Part shown: positions 27,805 through 38,115 of the stretch, one piece after another | Numbering within the stretch: position 1 is the first letter of the stretch | Layout: each line of letters starts with the position of its first letter | Assembly (NCBI GenBank): GCA_008692225.1 | Contig: VICG01000003.1 | Location: forward strand, 3,221,501 to 3,285,500 | DNA from: Monilinia fructicola | Taxonomy: Eukaryota; Ascomycota; Leotiomycetes; Helotiales; Sclerotiniaceae | Length of the DNA stretch: 64,000 nt | Direction: 5' to 3' | Translations under genes and position numbers: made by a program | The notes under the pieces: generated by a model | What the model saw: only the letters and a program-made list of their open reading frames with translations | Told to the model about the DNA's origin: nothing | The model's database searches: none

Positions 27805-27930
27805 AGTTCCTCTGGGGGTTGTTTGTTTGTTTGTGTGTACTCTATATATCAAGATCAAGATCAAGATCAAGATTAACATCCATTCACAGTAGGTTGTTGT
27901 TATTTATATTGATATACTATAACGTATATC

Positions 27931-28545
27931 AATCAGCTTAATATAATATATAAAATTGCTCGAGGCAAATATATATGTGTGTATATATATGTATATATTA
28001 GCGTGCCCAGGTGTTTTGAAGTGGATTATCTAGTCTATTTTAGACAAAAATTAAAAATGTTTTAAGTAAATATCAAAGGTATTTTAAAAGGAGAAAAATT
28101 AAATTTAATTGAATAATTAAGAAAAGTCTTTAATGCTTATTAAGCATACCTTTAAAATCTAGTTATATTCTTAATTGATAATATTATATATTTAAGCTAT
28201 TTAATTTATGATATTATTTATTTAAATTAGTTAATATTATTTATTTTTAATATATCAAGCAAAATAATTCAATCTACTTGGTTAAATCGATATAATTCAT
28301 TAAAAATCTTTTATAGAAACAAATTTTTTTTTTATTTAAAATTCTTTAAAATTTTTAAAAAAATTTGTTTAATAATTTTAAATTTTGTTTAATAATTTCA
28401 TTAGATGAAAAGAGGGGGAAAAAATAATATTATTGTATATATTATATGTGATATATTTAGCATTATATTTTCATAACGCTGAAAAAACGTTATAATATAA
28501 AAATATATAATTATTCGTTAATCAAAAATATATAAACTATACAAC
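27931..28545. repeat. A+T-rich, probably RIP-mutated relic
   Basis: About 600 bases are very rich in A+T, with TTTAA, ATATAT and TATTTA runs and few CpA or TpG sites outside the edges. This resembles the interior of the transposon that starts 360 bp downstream. I could not find terminal inverted repeats or target duplications, so its identity as a transposon relic is inference from composition. Confidence 0.5.
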
Positions 28546-28908
28546 CCTAATCCACAGAACCAAAACCAAACCCAAACCCAAACCCAACACAACACAACCA
28601 AACCACAACAACCAAAACGTTCGCCAAGCACAAATATGCACCTAACGCAGAGGAGTACGAAGCGCGGCGCGGGGACGTCTTCGCAGGTTCGGCTATCCAA
28701 CTTACTTACTTATTTACTATCCTTAATATCGTTTTAGGTCTATACCGGGGTAAAAATCTACAAAATAATATATCTTTCGCATTCACTTTTATACATGGCA
28801 AAACTTTCATTTGTAAGAATTGAAATAGACTCAACGTTTATTTTTTCACGAAATAATATTATAGAGCATTAATTATCTGTAATTTTCAATAGATTCGTTG
28901 ATTGATTA

Positions 28909-28951
28909 AGTCGCCTACCCCACATCTCGCCACCCCCCCCATTTAGCCAAC
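28909..28951 (+). repeat. Left terminal inverted repeat of the transposon
   Basis: A G+C-rich 43-bp end, with C8 run and GCCAAC inner edge, directly follows a TA. It matches the right end in inverse orientation with one substitution and one C-run length difference. Confidence 0.92.
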
Positions 28952-30711
28952 GCATAAAAACATATATTTTTAATCAATATATAATCTTTTTAATATTAAT
29001 AATTTAACAATCCTTTAATCAATTCCTTTAAAATTTATAAATTATATTAATTATATTATAATAAAATCATATACTGAAAATTATATTATAATAACCTTTA
29101 AGATACTTGAAAATAAAGTTAAAATGTTAAAAGTTCTCGAAGATTATAATATTTCAAAAAATACACTTTTATTAAAAACAAATTAAAAAGTATTCATTCT
29201 ATCAAAAAATTACTTAAATATAGTAAAAGATAACCTTAATTCAAAAAAAACATTTAACAAACTAAATATTAATTTAAAAGAAACTTTTAAAACTAACTTT
29301 ACACATTAACAAATCTATAAAATTAAAAAACAGATTCTAAATTTATAAAAAAAGAATTTATTATTTAAAAAAACAATAGATTAATAAATTCTTATATAGA
29401 AAATTTAATTATTAAAATTAAAAAACAATATAAAATTGATTTAATATATAAGTTTTAAATACTTTAATTAATCTTATTAAAGAATAATTTTAAAAACTTA
29501 AATTACTAGATATTAAAGTTATTAAACCTTAAAATAAATATAATATAAATAAAATAAATATTATAAAAAATGAAAGCTTTAATAAACTAGTAATAAAAAG
29601 CTTTAATTAATATTTTATTTAAAAAAAATAGTTTAAATTAAAAATTTAAATCTTTTTTATTAAATATATTTTAATTATTAGAAAAGTTTTTAATTTATTT
29701 GTTATTTATAAAGGTAAAAATGTTTAATAATAATGATTTCTTATAGATTTTGCTTTATATACTAAATAAAGTTTTATAATCATTAAAAATAAATAAATTA
29801 CAAATTTTATTATATTAAAATAATTAAAAAAAGTATTTATATCTTTAATAACCTTTTTCAACCTAAATAAGGCTAAACTACTCATTTTAAATAATCATAA
29901 AAATTATAAAACTATAGAATTTATATAATTATACTTTAAAAATAATATATATTTTTTATTCCTACTATTATATATATTATATATATTATAATCATTAGAT
30001 TTAATTATATTTTCAAATCTTAAAAATGTATATTAATAATACTTTAATAAATTAAATCTTTTAATAGATTCTATATTAATTAAAAAGTAGAATTTTCTTT
30101 TTATTATTATTTTATTAAATTAAAAATATTAACTATTCAAAATATTAAATCTAAATAAAAAGCATTAAATTTATAATCGAAAAATATAATCAAACCTTTT
30201 ATAAATTAGTTTTTAATTAAAAATAACAATAAAAAAGTTATTAAAGAAATTTTTTCTTCAAATTATAATCCTAAATTCCAATAATATATAAAATCATCTT
30301 TTATTCTATAAAAAACATTTTAAAAATTGAAAAATATTCAATCATATATAGAATATATAACTCAAAAAGAGAAATTGATCTTTCAATACATTGTCTACTT
30401 TTTCGAAAGATCTCAAAAGGATTCAATACTAAGGATTATAATATTATATAAGCAAAACTTTGAATACAATAATTAAAACATAAAATAAAACAATTAACCC
30501 CTAAAAAAAAAACGTAAAGTTAAGATTAATCCAAATTCAAAATTTACAGGGATTAAAGCTATTAAAAAAGCATAAATTATAATTGAAGATAAGCTAATTA
30601 TTAAAAATAACTTTAATACTATTTTAGAAAATGATTCTTAAAGGGATTATATATAAATAAAATAGTTATTAAATTATTAACGTTTAAAAATGGTATATAG
30701 TATTTTTTGAA

Positions 30712-30755
30712 GTTGGCCAAATGGGGGGGGGTGGCGAGATGTGGGGTAGGCGACT
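30712..30755 (-). repeat. Right terminal inverted repeat of the transposon
   Basis: A 44-bp inverse copy of the left end with a G9 run instead of eight, followed by TA. Confidence 0.92.
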
Positions 30756-30966
30756 TATGATTTTTGTAAAATACATTCCGTTTTTCGATTGATTTTTAGC
30801 CCGGCATGGATTTAAAATAATGCTAAGTACTGTATAGTATATCGTTCCTTCTACTGTAATGTACTACGGTACATATATTCAAGGTGTGGAGGATATGGAT
30901 ATGGATGTAAACGTGGATTTTGGTCATTGGGTCGGGTTTTGGCTTACGGGTTTGAGTATTTTATTA

Positions 30967-31386
30967 GAGACATTTAGCCACTTTTCATTTTCATTTTCAT
31001 AGTTTATATAATAGGCATGGTCGATAAATATGAAAATCTTATTAAAAGGCATTTAACTAATTTTAATACTTTCGAATTAATAAGGATATAAATAATATAA
31101 TGTATTTATATAAATAGTATAATATAATTATATAAATAGCATAGTATATAATAATTTTAGAGTATTAAAGTATATATTCGTTCGTTAATTATATAATTAA
31201 TTTCTTTTTTTACTATAATAGATTAATTTAATAAAATAAAGCTTTACTTTATATTCATCGAAATGAATAAATATAAAGTAAATCAAAGGATTTTATAATT
31301 GCTCTTTTAGAATTCGTTTTAATAATGAATTGATTATTATTATGAATTCCTTTATTCGAAACTTTTAATAGTTACCTAAATGTCTC
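30967..31386. mobile_element. 420-bp MITE-like element with TA duplication
   Basis: The ends are perfect 11-bp inverted repeats GAGACATTTAG (30967-30977 and, inverted, 31376-31386), each flanked by TA (30965-30966 and 31387-31388). The interior is A+T-rich, has no open frame, and contains a secondary inverted repeat at about 31240-31283 (CTTTACTTTATATTCAT facing its near-complement). Short length, TA target and lack of coding sequence fit a non-autonomous mariner-type MITE. The short terminal repeat makes this less certain than the larger element 212 bp away. Confidence 0.7.
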
Positions 31387-32065
31387 TATTTCATTGTATC
31401 TTATTGTATCTTATTGTATTGTATCGTATTATATAACACATCCCATAAAGTGACATTAATACATTACTGGATTTGCTCTTGGTCTTGGCGATGGACGGGG
31501 TTTGTTTGGGTTGGGTGTGGGCTATGTTAGTTCTATGCTATTATCTACGAATAGGTACCGGTATATACAGTACGTGCATACGTACATACGCACATACGTC
31601 CTCTGTACATCCCGGGACGGACACGAAGACAGAGAGTAGAAAACGGAAAGAGAGCCAAGCGAGCCATTACATGTACAGGATTCAGTTTTCTGCGCATCGT
31701 ATTTCGCAACGCATGGGGGCGGTTGTGTTGGCTTGGTGCTTGGTGCTTGGAGCTTGGTGCTTGGGGGAAGATCTTGGGTTAGAGGGTTCTGTTGATTTTG
31801 GTAGCAAGGACTGTACGGCGTACGTGTGTGTACTAACTATTTAGTCTAGTAGCTATTGTATCGTTACGAGGAGTTGATTACGAAGACCAGTTGCGCGGGT
31901 GATCCTGAGAATGAGGGTTATCGTAAGCAGGCAAGGCAATGCAAGGTAAGGAAGGCCAGGGTTTATTTTGGGGTCACGGTATGGGGATGGATGGGAATCA
32001 TGGGATGGCTGTGTTGTGCACAGTTCGGTTCGGTGTTCATCGCAATCTTCCTCCCTCTTCCCTGC

Positions 32066-32085
32066 CACGTGCCACGTGCCACGTG
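32066..32085. promoter_or_regulatory. Three tandem CACGTG E-boxes, 7-bp period
   Basis: CACGTG occurs at 32066-32071, 32073-32078 and 32080-32085, as CACGTGC repeated. CACGTG is the known core for basic helix-loop-helix regulators such as Pho4 and Cbf1 families. No confirmed gene starts close by, so a regulatory role is only possible. Confidence 0.4.
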
Positions 32086-33876
32086 CCAACATGGAAAAGG
32101 GAGGAGGGATTTTTATTTTGGTTCTCGTGAGGATAGGATACGAGGATTGGATGGATTACAAGGTGAATGAGGATGAGTGGATGAGTGGATGAGTGGATGA
32201 CTGGATGACTGGATGACTTGATTTCAAATTTGATTCGGATGAATGATCGTGACGATGATTGGGATGCGAAATTGGGGAGAGACATTTCATCTCCTATATC
32301 TTGGACCCTGGATGTAGGTGCTGTGTACGCTGTAGTGTACAAAGTAGGTGCTTATCGATAATCAATCGTGATAAGATGGATAGAACTATGGCGTTGGATG
32401 TACCGAGTCCAACCTATAAGAAATGAAGCGAGGGGATTAATATTGTCTAAAGGAGGGCATCACACGATTCCGAAAGGAGTGTTTGACATTGGAAGGAAGC
32501 TTGGAGGTCATATTGTTCATGCCAGAAGACTCTTTTTCCGAGGGGATGCAGGATTGGGGAATGATGGATGCGGAAGGAGGAAAGATTTGTCGAGTGTGTA
32601 TGGTAATTACGAAGAGAACGTGACGTTACGCTGAGCCCTGGAAATACTGTACCTACCTAGGTAGTCCCTTCAAAAAGAGGAGATGTCGGCTAAGCTAAAT
32701 GAAAAAGTTCTCGATTCGATTCTTTTTGCTTCGTGAACACTTTTTCATCCGTCATTGTGAAATGTGAATGAATCGATTCATGAATCATGATGCAGTAGTT
32801 AGTACAGTACAGTGCAGTATGCTTCCCCCACTTCGCTCGGGTATGCACTATGAACTACAAGTATGCAGGTACGAAAATTCTGATGAAAACTTTGCAAGGA
32901 GAATTCTTTACTGCAGTATTATTGTACGTAGAATGTGTACATTGTACAGTAGGACAAGTAGTAGGATACCCAGGTATGTAATCATACATACAGTAGGTAC
33001 TGTAGACAGTTTTAGTTTGCATGCGTGGTTTGTTCTTTCGTAAAATGAGTGCATAAAATTTTCTGATGCTATTCCGTCGTGTTCTATGGTGAGCGACATC
33101 GTGGTGTTGATGAATTTGTATGGTTGGTTGATGGGGTGAGAGAGAGGGAAAAAAAAGAGTTTTTTCATCATGCAGGGGAGATCACATCTAGAACATGGGA
33201 GGATGCGTAAGATCATGGATGCGTAAGATCATGGATGCGGAAGATGCGGAAGATGCGTCCAGTACAGTACGTACATACAGTAAGATGGTTGATTATATGA
33301 TATGATTGGATGAGATTGGGTGAGGTTGGATGAGATTGGATGAGTTGGATCATGGATGAGGTTGGATAAGATTGGATGAACCTTGGACAAACTGGTACCT
33401 GGCTAAACCCTTTTTAGATTAGACTTGGGGTAAGAAGATTTTATCTTTGTCCTGTACTGTACTGTATCACGATTCACAAACGGACCGCTCCCTCAGCAGG
33501 TTAGGTAAGCACTGGTACTAAAAGGTCCACGGGTAGGGACGTACTTACTTCAAGATGATCACTTTTCAGGGGTAATTGCCCAATTGGGCCATTTAGGAAG
33601 TTTGAAACCCAACGTGGAAGTAAGTCAGCATGGTTGTCAACGTAGCCCGAACAGTAAGGTTGGGAGTAGGTAGATGCCGTAAACTTAGGAGGGACAAGCA
33701 CATCTGGTTCGGATTGAAATGCTTGTGTGAACCTGGTTGGAGGAACATGTATGGATATTGCTGTCTTCTCCAGGTATCTACCGTACTGTACGGTAGGATA
33801 GACATCGTAGGTAATTATAGTTGGTCATCAACCTTATAATAGAAAATGAAGGAAGGGCATACCTAGGGACGTATAA

Positions 33877-33930
33877 GATCATATGGATCATATGGATCAT
33901 ATGGATCATATGGATCATATGGATCATATG
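33877..33930. repeat. GATCATATG x6 tandem repeat
   Basis: Six perfect 9-bp units, each carrying the palindrome CATATG and a GATC. Seen directly. Confidence 0.95.
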
Positions 33931-34164
33931 GAAATCTTCGGGAAAATATAGAGTAGAAATTCCAACGGGTTGATCTAAAATAAGGTTAAGATATGGATGT
34001 TTGGTGTTTGATATTTGATGCTGTATGTTTCATGTTCAGGTGGGGTGGTATTTACTTTGCATAGCCTTGATCTTCATTCCTATAGTAAAAGATGGGTGTT
34101 GTCTAGTAGATGTCAGTTGTCAGATTGTTAGGTTGTTAGATAGGTTTGTTTGTTGATTATATTT

Positions 34165-34415
34165 TTATAACTTTATATTTTATATTTTATATTTTATATT
34201 TCATTTTTATATTCATTTTATATTTCATATTTTCATATTTTATATTTCATATTTTATATTTCATATTTTATATTTCATATTTTATATTTCATATTTTATA
34301 TTTCATATTTATATTTATATTTCATATTTATATTTCATATTTTATATTTCATATTTTATATTTTATATTTTCATATTTTATATTTCATATTTTATATTTT
34401 ATATTTTATATCTAC
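34165..34415. repeat. TATATTTCATATTT minisatellite
   Basis: About 250 bases of TATATTT and CATATTT units in varying order. The open frame through it encodes only Tyr, Phe, Ile and Leu and is discounted as a gene. Confidence 0.9.
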
Positions 34416-35673
34416 TTTATATCTTATCTATTAACTCACAACTTATCTAATTATCTAAATGATCAAGTCCTCTCTAACCTCTCTAACCTTTTATGTCTTA
34501 AGGCATTTGAATTGTTGTTTGCCCTACTAAGGAACTTACTTCCAACCAATTACTGTACTTTGGTAACTCTTGACTTTCCTCATGGAAACAAGCAGCAGAG
34601 CCACACCACAGCACACCACGACCTACCACATCCCACCACAACCTAGCACCAAGAATGTAAACCAGTAATATCATAAATTCCCACGGTCTGTTCATAGAGA
34701 GGAAGGAATTGTAAGAGATGTAAGGAACAATAATTGAACAACATCATTTGATTGGTGAAGGATATCCTTGTCATTCCTACTGCTACCCAGTGAAAGTAAG
34801 CCCATGGACTCCACACAATCGACCGCGCCCTGCCAAGGACCCACAATTTTCACTTCTCACTACTCACAAGTCACTGCTCGCTCCTGCCCGGCTTCACTTC
34901 CTAGTGAGGCAGTGAGGTACAGTAGTGAGGTACATAGTGAGGTGCATAGTGAGGTACACCCGTACAGTAGTGAGGCCCATTTCTTTTCGCTCCTTCCCTG
35001 CGTCTTTTTTTCATTATTCCAAGATTGTTTGCACAACTCTTTACTGTACAGTAGTGAATATTATGTATACCCTTATCAATCTTGTGGCCCTTACCACTTT
35101 CGACTTAGTGGATTGGCACTTCTTTTTGGAATTACCCTCATCTGCTTTCTCCTCCTCCTCCTCTTCTCATTATATTACTTCTTCCCTCCCTCATCATCAT
35201 TCTTTTTAAAGATCTTCAAATCTCTTATTAGTACAGACACAATCCTTCAAAGTACTACATTACACTCCTTCTTTTCTTTCAACCCCGGGAAAACGAGACA
35301 GCCAGCCTGTTCGACTCATTTAACGAGCCTTCTTAAACATCCCATCCATCAACTTCGCCCGTCAAAACCACTCATCACTCATCACTCATCCACAGTCATC
35401 TCTCAATTCCTCATTCCATACTTCAGCCCTACCCACCAACGAGAAACATCGCCTTTCTCACCACCTTCATTTCAAACAAGACACCACCACGGTTAAGATC
35501 GATATCAATCAGTGAAATTGCAAGTACAATTTCAATACAACTTCAAATACACACTCACTCGAGGCACAAGTTGATCAAATTCTAAACTCGACGTTTGGTT
35601 CAAGAGATTCCATTCGAAGATACTCAATACCAAAATCTTTTTCTACGGAACAAACAGATAAACCATCATCAAT

Positions 35674-36696
35674 ATGAAGTATACAACTGCCATTCTCTCT
35701 GGCCTTATGGCGGCTACCGTTGTAGCTCAACCTCATGTTCGTCATCAACATGCTGCCAGACACCAAAAGCGAGACATAGTTTGGGTTACAGAGTCTGAAA
35801 TCGTTACCGAAACAGTTGATTATACCACTACCATCTACGTTTCTCCTGGTTATGGAGCTCCTACAAGCACCAGCGTTCCATCTGTTATTCCTACAACTTT
35901 GGCAACTATTCCAAAGTCATCTGCCGCTGTCTCCAGTTCAATCCCAAAATATACTGCCGCAGCTAGCAGTTCTACCGATGCAGCAGTTTTCAACCAGCAA
36001 CCAAGCTCTTCCAGCTCTTCCAGCTCTTTCAGCTCCACATATGTGGCCCCACCTTCTTCTACCTCTGTCGCCGCCCCATCTACTACTCCAGTTGTCGTCC
36101 CAACTACATCTTCTACTTCTGTCGCGCCAGTGATTCCAACTACCTCTTCGACCTACGTCGCGCCAGTTATTTCAACTACCTCTTCGGCCTATGTCGCACC
36201 CGTCGTCTCAACCACCTCCAAAGCTGCACCAATTGTTTTCTCAAGTATCTCAAGTGTTGTTTCAGCTGTTATCCCAAGCTCTTCAAGCATCACTCCTGTC
36301 GTCGTTCCATCATACACCAGCTCAGCTCCGGTCGTAGCAACATCTTCCGCATCATCTTCCACTGGGGGTGTCTGTCCTTCTGGTTCTCCATGCTCTGGTG
36401 ATATCACTTTTTACGAAGCTGGTCTCGGAGCGTGCGGAACCACTACTGATGGATCCACTTTTGCAGGTGTGGCACTTCCAGTTGGTCTCATGGGTTCCCT
36501 CTCAAACAACAACCCATACTGCGGAAAGACTATTACTATCAAGTGTACTTCAACTGGCAAAACCACTCAAGCAACTGTTATCGATAAGTGCATGGGTTGT
36601 GAAGGTAACTCTATCGATCTCACCAACTTCGCATTCGATCAACTGGCAGAAGAATCTGTTGGCCGTACTCAAGCCACTTGGTACTTCAACGACTAA
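35674..36696 (+). CDS. Secreted Ser/Thr-rich double-psi beta-barrel (expansin/RlpA-like) protein
   Basis: An intronless 340-aa frame starts ATGAAGTATACA after a C/T-rich leader. Residues 1-18 form a signal peptide (ILSGLMAATVVA core), and a KR at 32-33 is a likely Kex2 site. Residues 60-235 are a Ser/Thr/Pro/Val-rich stalk with repeated TTSSTYVAPV-type units, expected to be O-glycosylated. Residues 242-340 are a double-psi beta-barrel: GDITFYEAGLGACG at the start, GKTITIKC in the middle and the hallmark VIDKCMGCEGNSIDLT near the end, with the cysteines as expected. The family includes fungal expansin-like proteins and Asp f 7-type allergens and is related to plant expansins and barwin. Most members have no proven enzyme activity and are thought to loosen or bind wall polysaccharides. 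It probably acts in the cell wall or outside the cell. It could alternatively be called a RlpA-like protein. Confidence 0.9.
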   Translation: MKYTTAILSGLMAATVVAQPHVRHQHAARHQKRDIVWVTESEIVTETVDYTTTIYVSPGYGAPTSTSVPSVIPTTLATIPKSSAAVSSSIPKYTAAASSSTDAAVFNQQPSSSSSSSSFSSTYVAPPSSTSVAAPSTTPVVVPTTSSTSVAPVIPTTSSTYVAPVISTTSSAYVAPVVSTTSKAAPIVFSSISSVVSAVIPSSSSITPVVVPSYTSSAPVVATSSASSSTGGVCPSGSPCSGDITFYEAGLGACGTTTDGSTFAGVALPVGLMGSLSNNNPYCGKTITIKCTSTGKTTQATVIDKCMGCEGNSIDLTNFAFDQLAEESVGRTQATWYFND

Positions 36697-37658
36697 ATCC
36701 CTTATCTCTTCCTCGACTTTCGCATTTGATATTCTGGTTATTTATTACTTGGAATATCAAGTCAAAATCATTCTCATTCTCCTGGATATACATATCGCCA
36801 GTTCGATATACAAAAGAGTAGATCTCTTTCATCTAAGGCTTGCATATGACTACTTTTTTGAAAAAGATAGTCGACGAATCTCCTTGGGGTATTTCGTGGT
36901 CATACATTCGTTGGCTTGGTCTGTTGGTTGGTTGAATTTCTTATGAGAGGCTGGAGAGGATACTTTTGCATGGAATGGTTATGGTCATCGTATCACATCA
37001 TCGCATCTTTCTTTGGGCGTTCTGACGTTGTTACCCCGCTTTCATCTTTCATCTTTTGAATAGAAGAAGCACACACATTCATGATACCTTCCTCAGAATG
37101 GATTTGGAAGCGCAAGTTCAAGAGAAAGCTTCGGGGATGCTAGGGGGAGGTTCCTTTTTACACAAAAGCATAAGCAAATTGAAAATAGAGATGAAGAAAA
37201 CAAAACTGGAAAGAAAAGAAAAGAAAAGAAAATTACTTCTTGTACATATTACTTTAGACTTTTTACCTTGGTGTTTTTTGATCAAACACAGAATACCCAC
37301 ATGACTTTTCTACATTTTTTTGGACTTGCATTGACTTTGAATTGACTTTGGCTTTGACTTTGCTTGACCCTGACTATGATTACGATTATGATTATGATTA
37401 TAATTATAATTATGAAACTATGACTCCATCGATTTCAACCCTATATACCCTTTATAACCCCTTTATTAACCCTTTATTAACCCTTTACCCCAACCCTTCA
37501 CCCCCTAACCCCTACCCAGCTAACCCCAATCGCCTACCAACAATAAACAAATCAACAACAATAGAACAAAGCAAATCAACCAAAAAAAACCAACAAAAAT
37601 CTCCAGCCTACCCACCAACGCACCCATCAAAGCGTTCTTTCTGCTTACGATCGAGTAC

Positions 37659-37726
37659 GGTAGGTAGGTAGGTAGGTAGGTAGGTAGGTAGGTAGGTAGG
37701 TAGGTAGGTAGGTAGGTAGGTAGGTA
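37659..37726. repeat. (GGTA)17 microsatellite
   Basis: A perfect GGTA run of about 68 bases. The complementary CTAC type occurs at 27455-27487. Confidence 0.95.
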
Positions 37727-37838
37727 GAGGGAAGCGGATGGGAATGCCTGGGGGGAATTCTAGATGGGCAATACGATACGATATGATATGATGCGATACG
37801 ATGCGATACGATATGATATGATGCGAATCTCCGTAAAG

Positions 37839-37944
37839 AAACGAGGTATGAAAAAAACGAGGTATGGTATGAAAAAAACGAGGTATGAAAAAAACGAGGT
37901 ATGAAAAAAACGAGGTATGAAAAAAACGAGGTATGAAAAAAAAC
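37839..37944. repeat. 16-bp minisatellite, unit AAAAAAACGAGGTATG
   Basis: Six copies of the unit, one with an extra GTATG. The minus-strand frame through it gives Phe-Phe-Ile-Pro-Arg repeats and is discounted. Confidence 0.93.
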
Positions 37945-38115
37945 AATCCATCTACTCGAGCAGAGAAAAGACCCCAGGATCAAAAAGCGCCCGCTGAAAT
38001 GTCACGATAGATATATACACGAACGAAGGAGTGCGTACACAAGGGGGATAAAAGCACGAGTAGGAATTTTTACACAAGGGGAACGAAGACCAGACGCCCG
38101 CTCGCCAAGGCAGGA

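Larger units (their letters stand above)
25901..27930. other. Intergenic region dense in TACTGTA/TACAGTA palindromes and simple repeats
   Basis: No gene is supported. The tract combines (AATAC)n at about 26427-26453, repeated CTGTACTGTG at about 26670-26725, GGAT at about 26643-26668, GTAGT at about 27036-27056, (CTAC)n at 27455-27487, a perfect (GAT)n at 27745-27804 and TCAAGA units at about 27849-27874. Open frames across it are repeat-derived (poly-Asp, Tyr-Leu-Pro-Thr, Gln-Tyr-Ser-Thr-Ala). Confidence 0.55.
28909..30755. mobile_element. Degenerate TA-flanked DNA transposon, Fot1/pogo (Flipper)-like size and ends
   Basis: The left end (28909-28951) and right end (30712-30755) are inverted repeats of 43 and 44 bp, beginning AGTCGCCTACCCC and ending in GCCAAC. 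They differ at one A/G position and by one C in a C8/C9 run. TA dinucleotides flank both ends (28907-28908 and 30756-30757), the expected Tc1/mariner/pogo target duplication. The length is 1,847 bp. The interior has almost no G or C left, and no transposase frame survives on either strand, which is the classical outcome of repeat-induced point mutation. From memory, the Botrytis Fot1-like element Flipper is about 1.84 kb with 48-bp repeats, and Fot1-type ends also start AGTC and carry a C-run. The family assignment is therefore reasonable but needs alignment. Confidence 0.8.
31389..35673. other. Gene-poor tract with TACTGTA motifs and minisatellites, ending in the DPBB gene promoter
   Basis: No gene is supported. 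It contains three tandem E-boxes (32066-32085), GGATGAGTGGAT-type repeats (about 32165-32215 and 33300-33380), six GATCATATG units (33877-33930), a TATATTTCATATTT repeat (about 34165-34415) and AGTGAGGTAC-type repeats (about 34911-34975). The last few hundred bases before 35674 are C/T-rich (CATCA, CTTTC), as fungal promoters and leaders often are. The long open frames at 34146-34646 (Tyr-Phe-Ile repeats) and 34768-35496 look repeat- or leader-derived. Confidence 0.5.
36697..38115. other. Region between convergent genes, rich in repeats
   Basis: The space between the 3' ends of the beta-barrel gene and CCZ1 has no supportable gene. From about 37340 to 37945 it is nearly all repeats: GATTAT units (about 37376-37412), a TTTATTAACCC-type run (about 37450-37500), (GGTA)n at 37659-37726, GATAC/GATAT units (about 37766-37827) and a 16-bp minisatellite (37839-37944). 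Confidence 0.6.

Noticed and set aside
27661..27876. Poly-aspartate protein
   Set aside because: It comes entirely from the GAT microsatellite and has no protein-like flanks.
34146..34646. 166-codon frame rich in Tyr, Phe and Ile, resembling a membrane protein
   Set aside because: It is simply the translation of the TATATTTCATATTT repeat.
34768..35496. 242-codon frame directly upstream of the secreted beta-barrel gene
   Set aside because: It is rich in Ser, Pro and His from C/T-rich leader DNA and AGTGAGG repeats, and more likely is promoter and leader sequence.
35850..36407. Minus-strand open frames inside the beta-barrel gene
   Set aside because: They are shadows of the Ser/Thr-rich coding sequence on the plus strand.
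37440..37510. Telomere-like TTAACCC and CCCTAA words
   Set aside because: The units vary (TTTATTAACCC, TTTACCCC, CCCCTAACC) and never form a regular TTAGGG-type array; the surroundings are internal genes.
37608..37983. 112-codon frames with FFIPRFFHTS repeats
   Set aside because: They are produced by the 16-bp minisatellite and the GGTA run on the minus strand.
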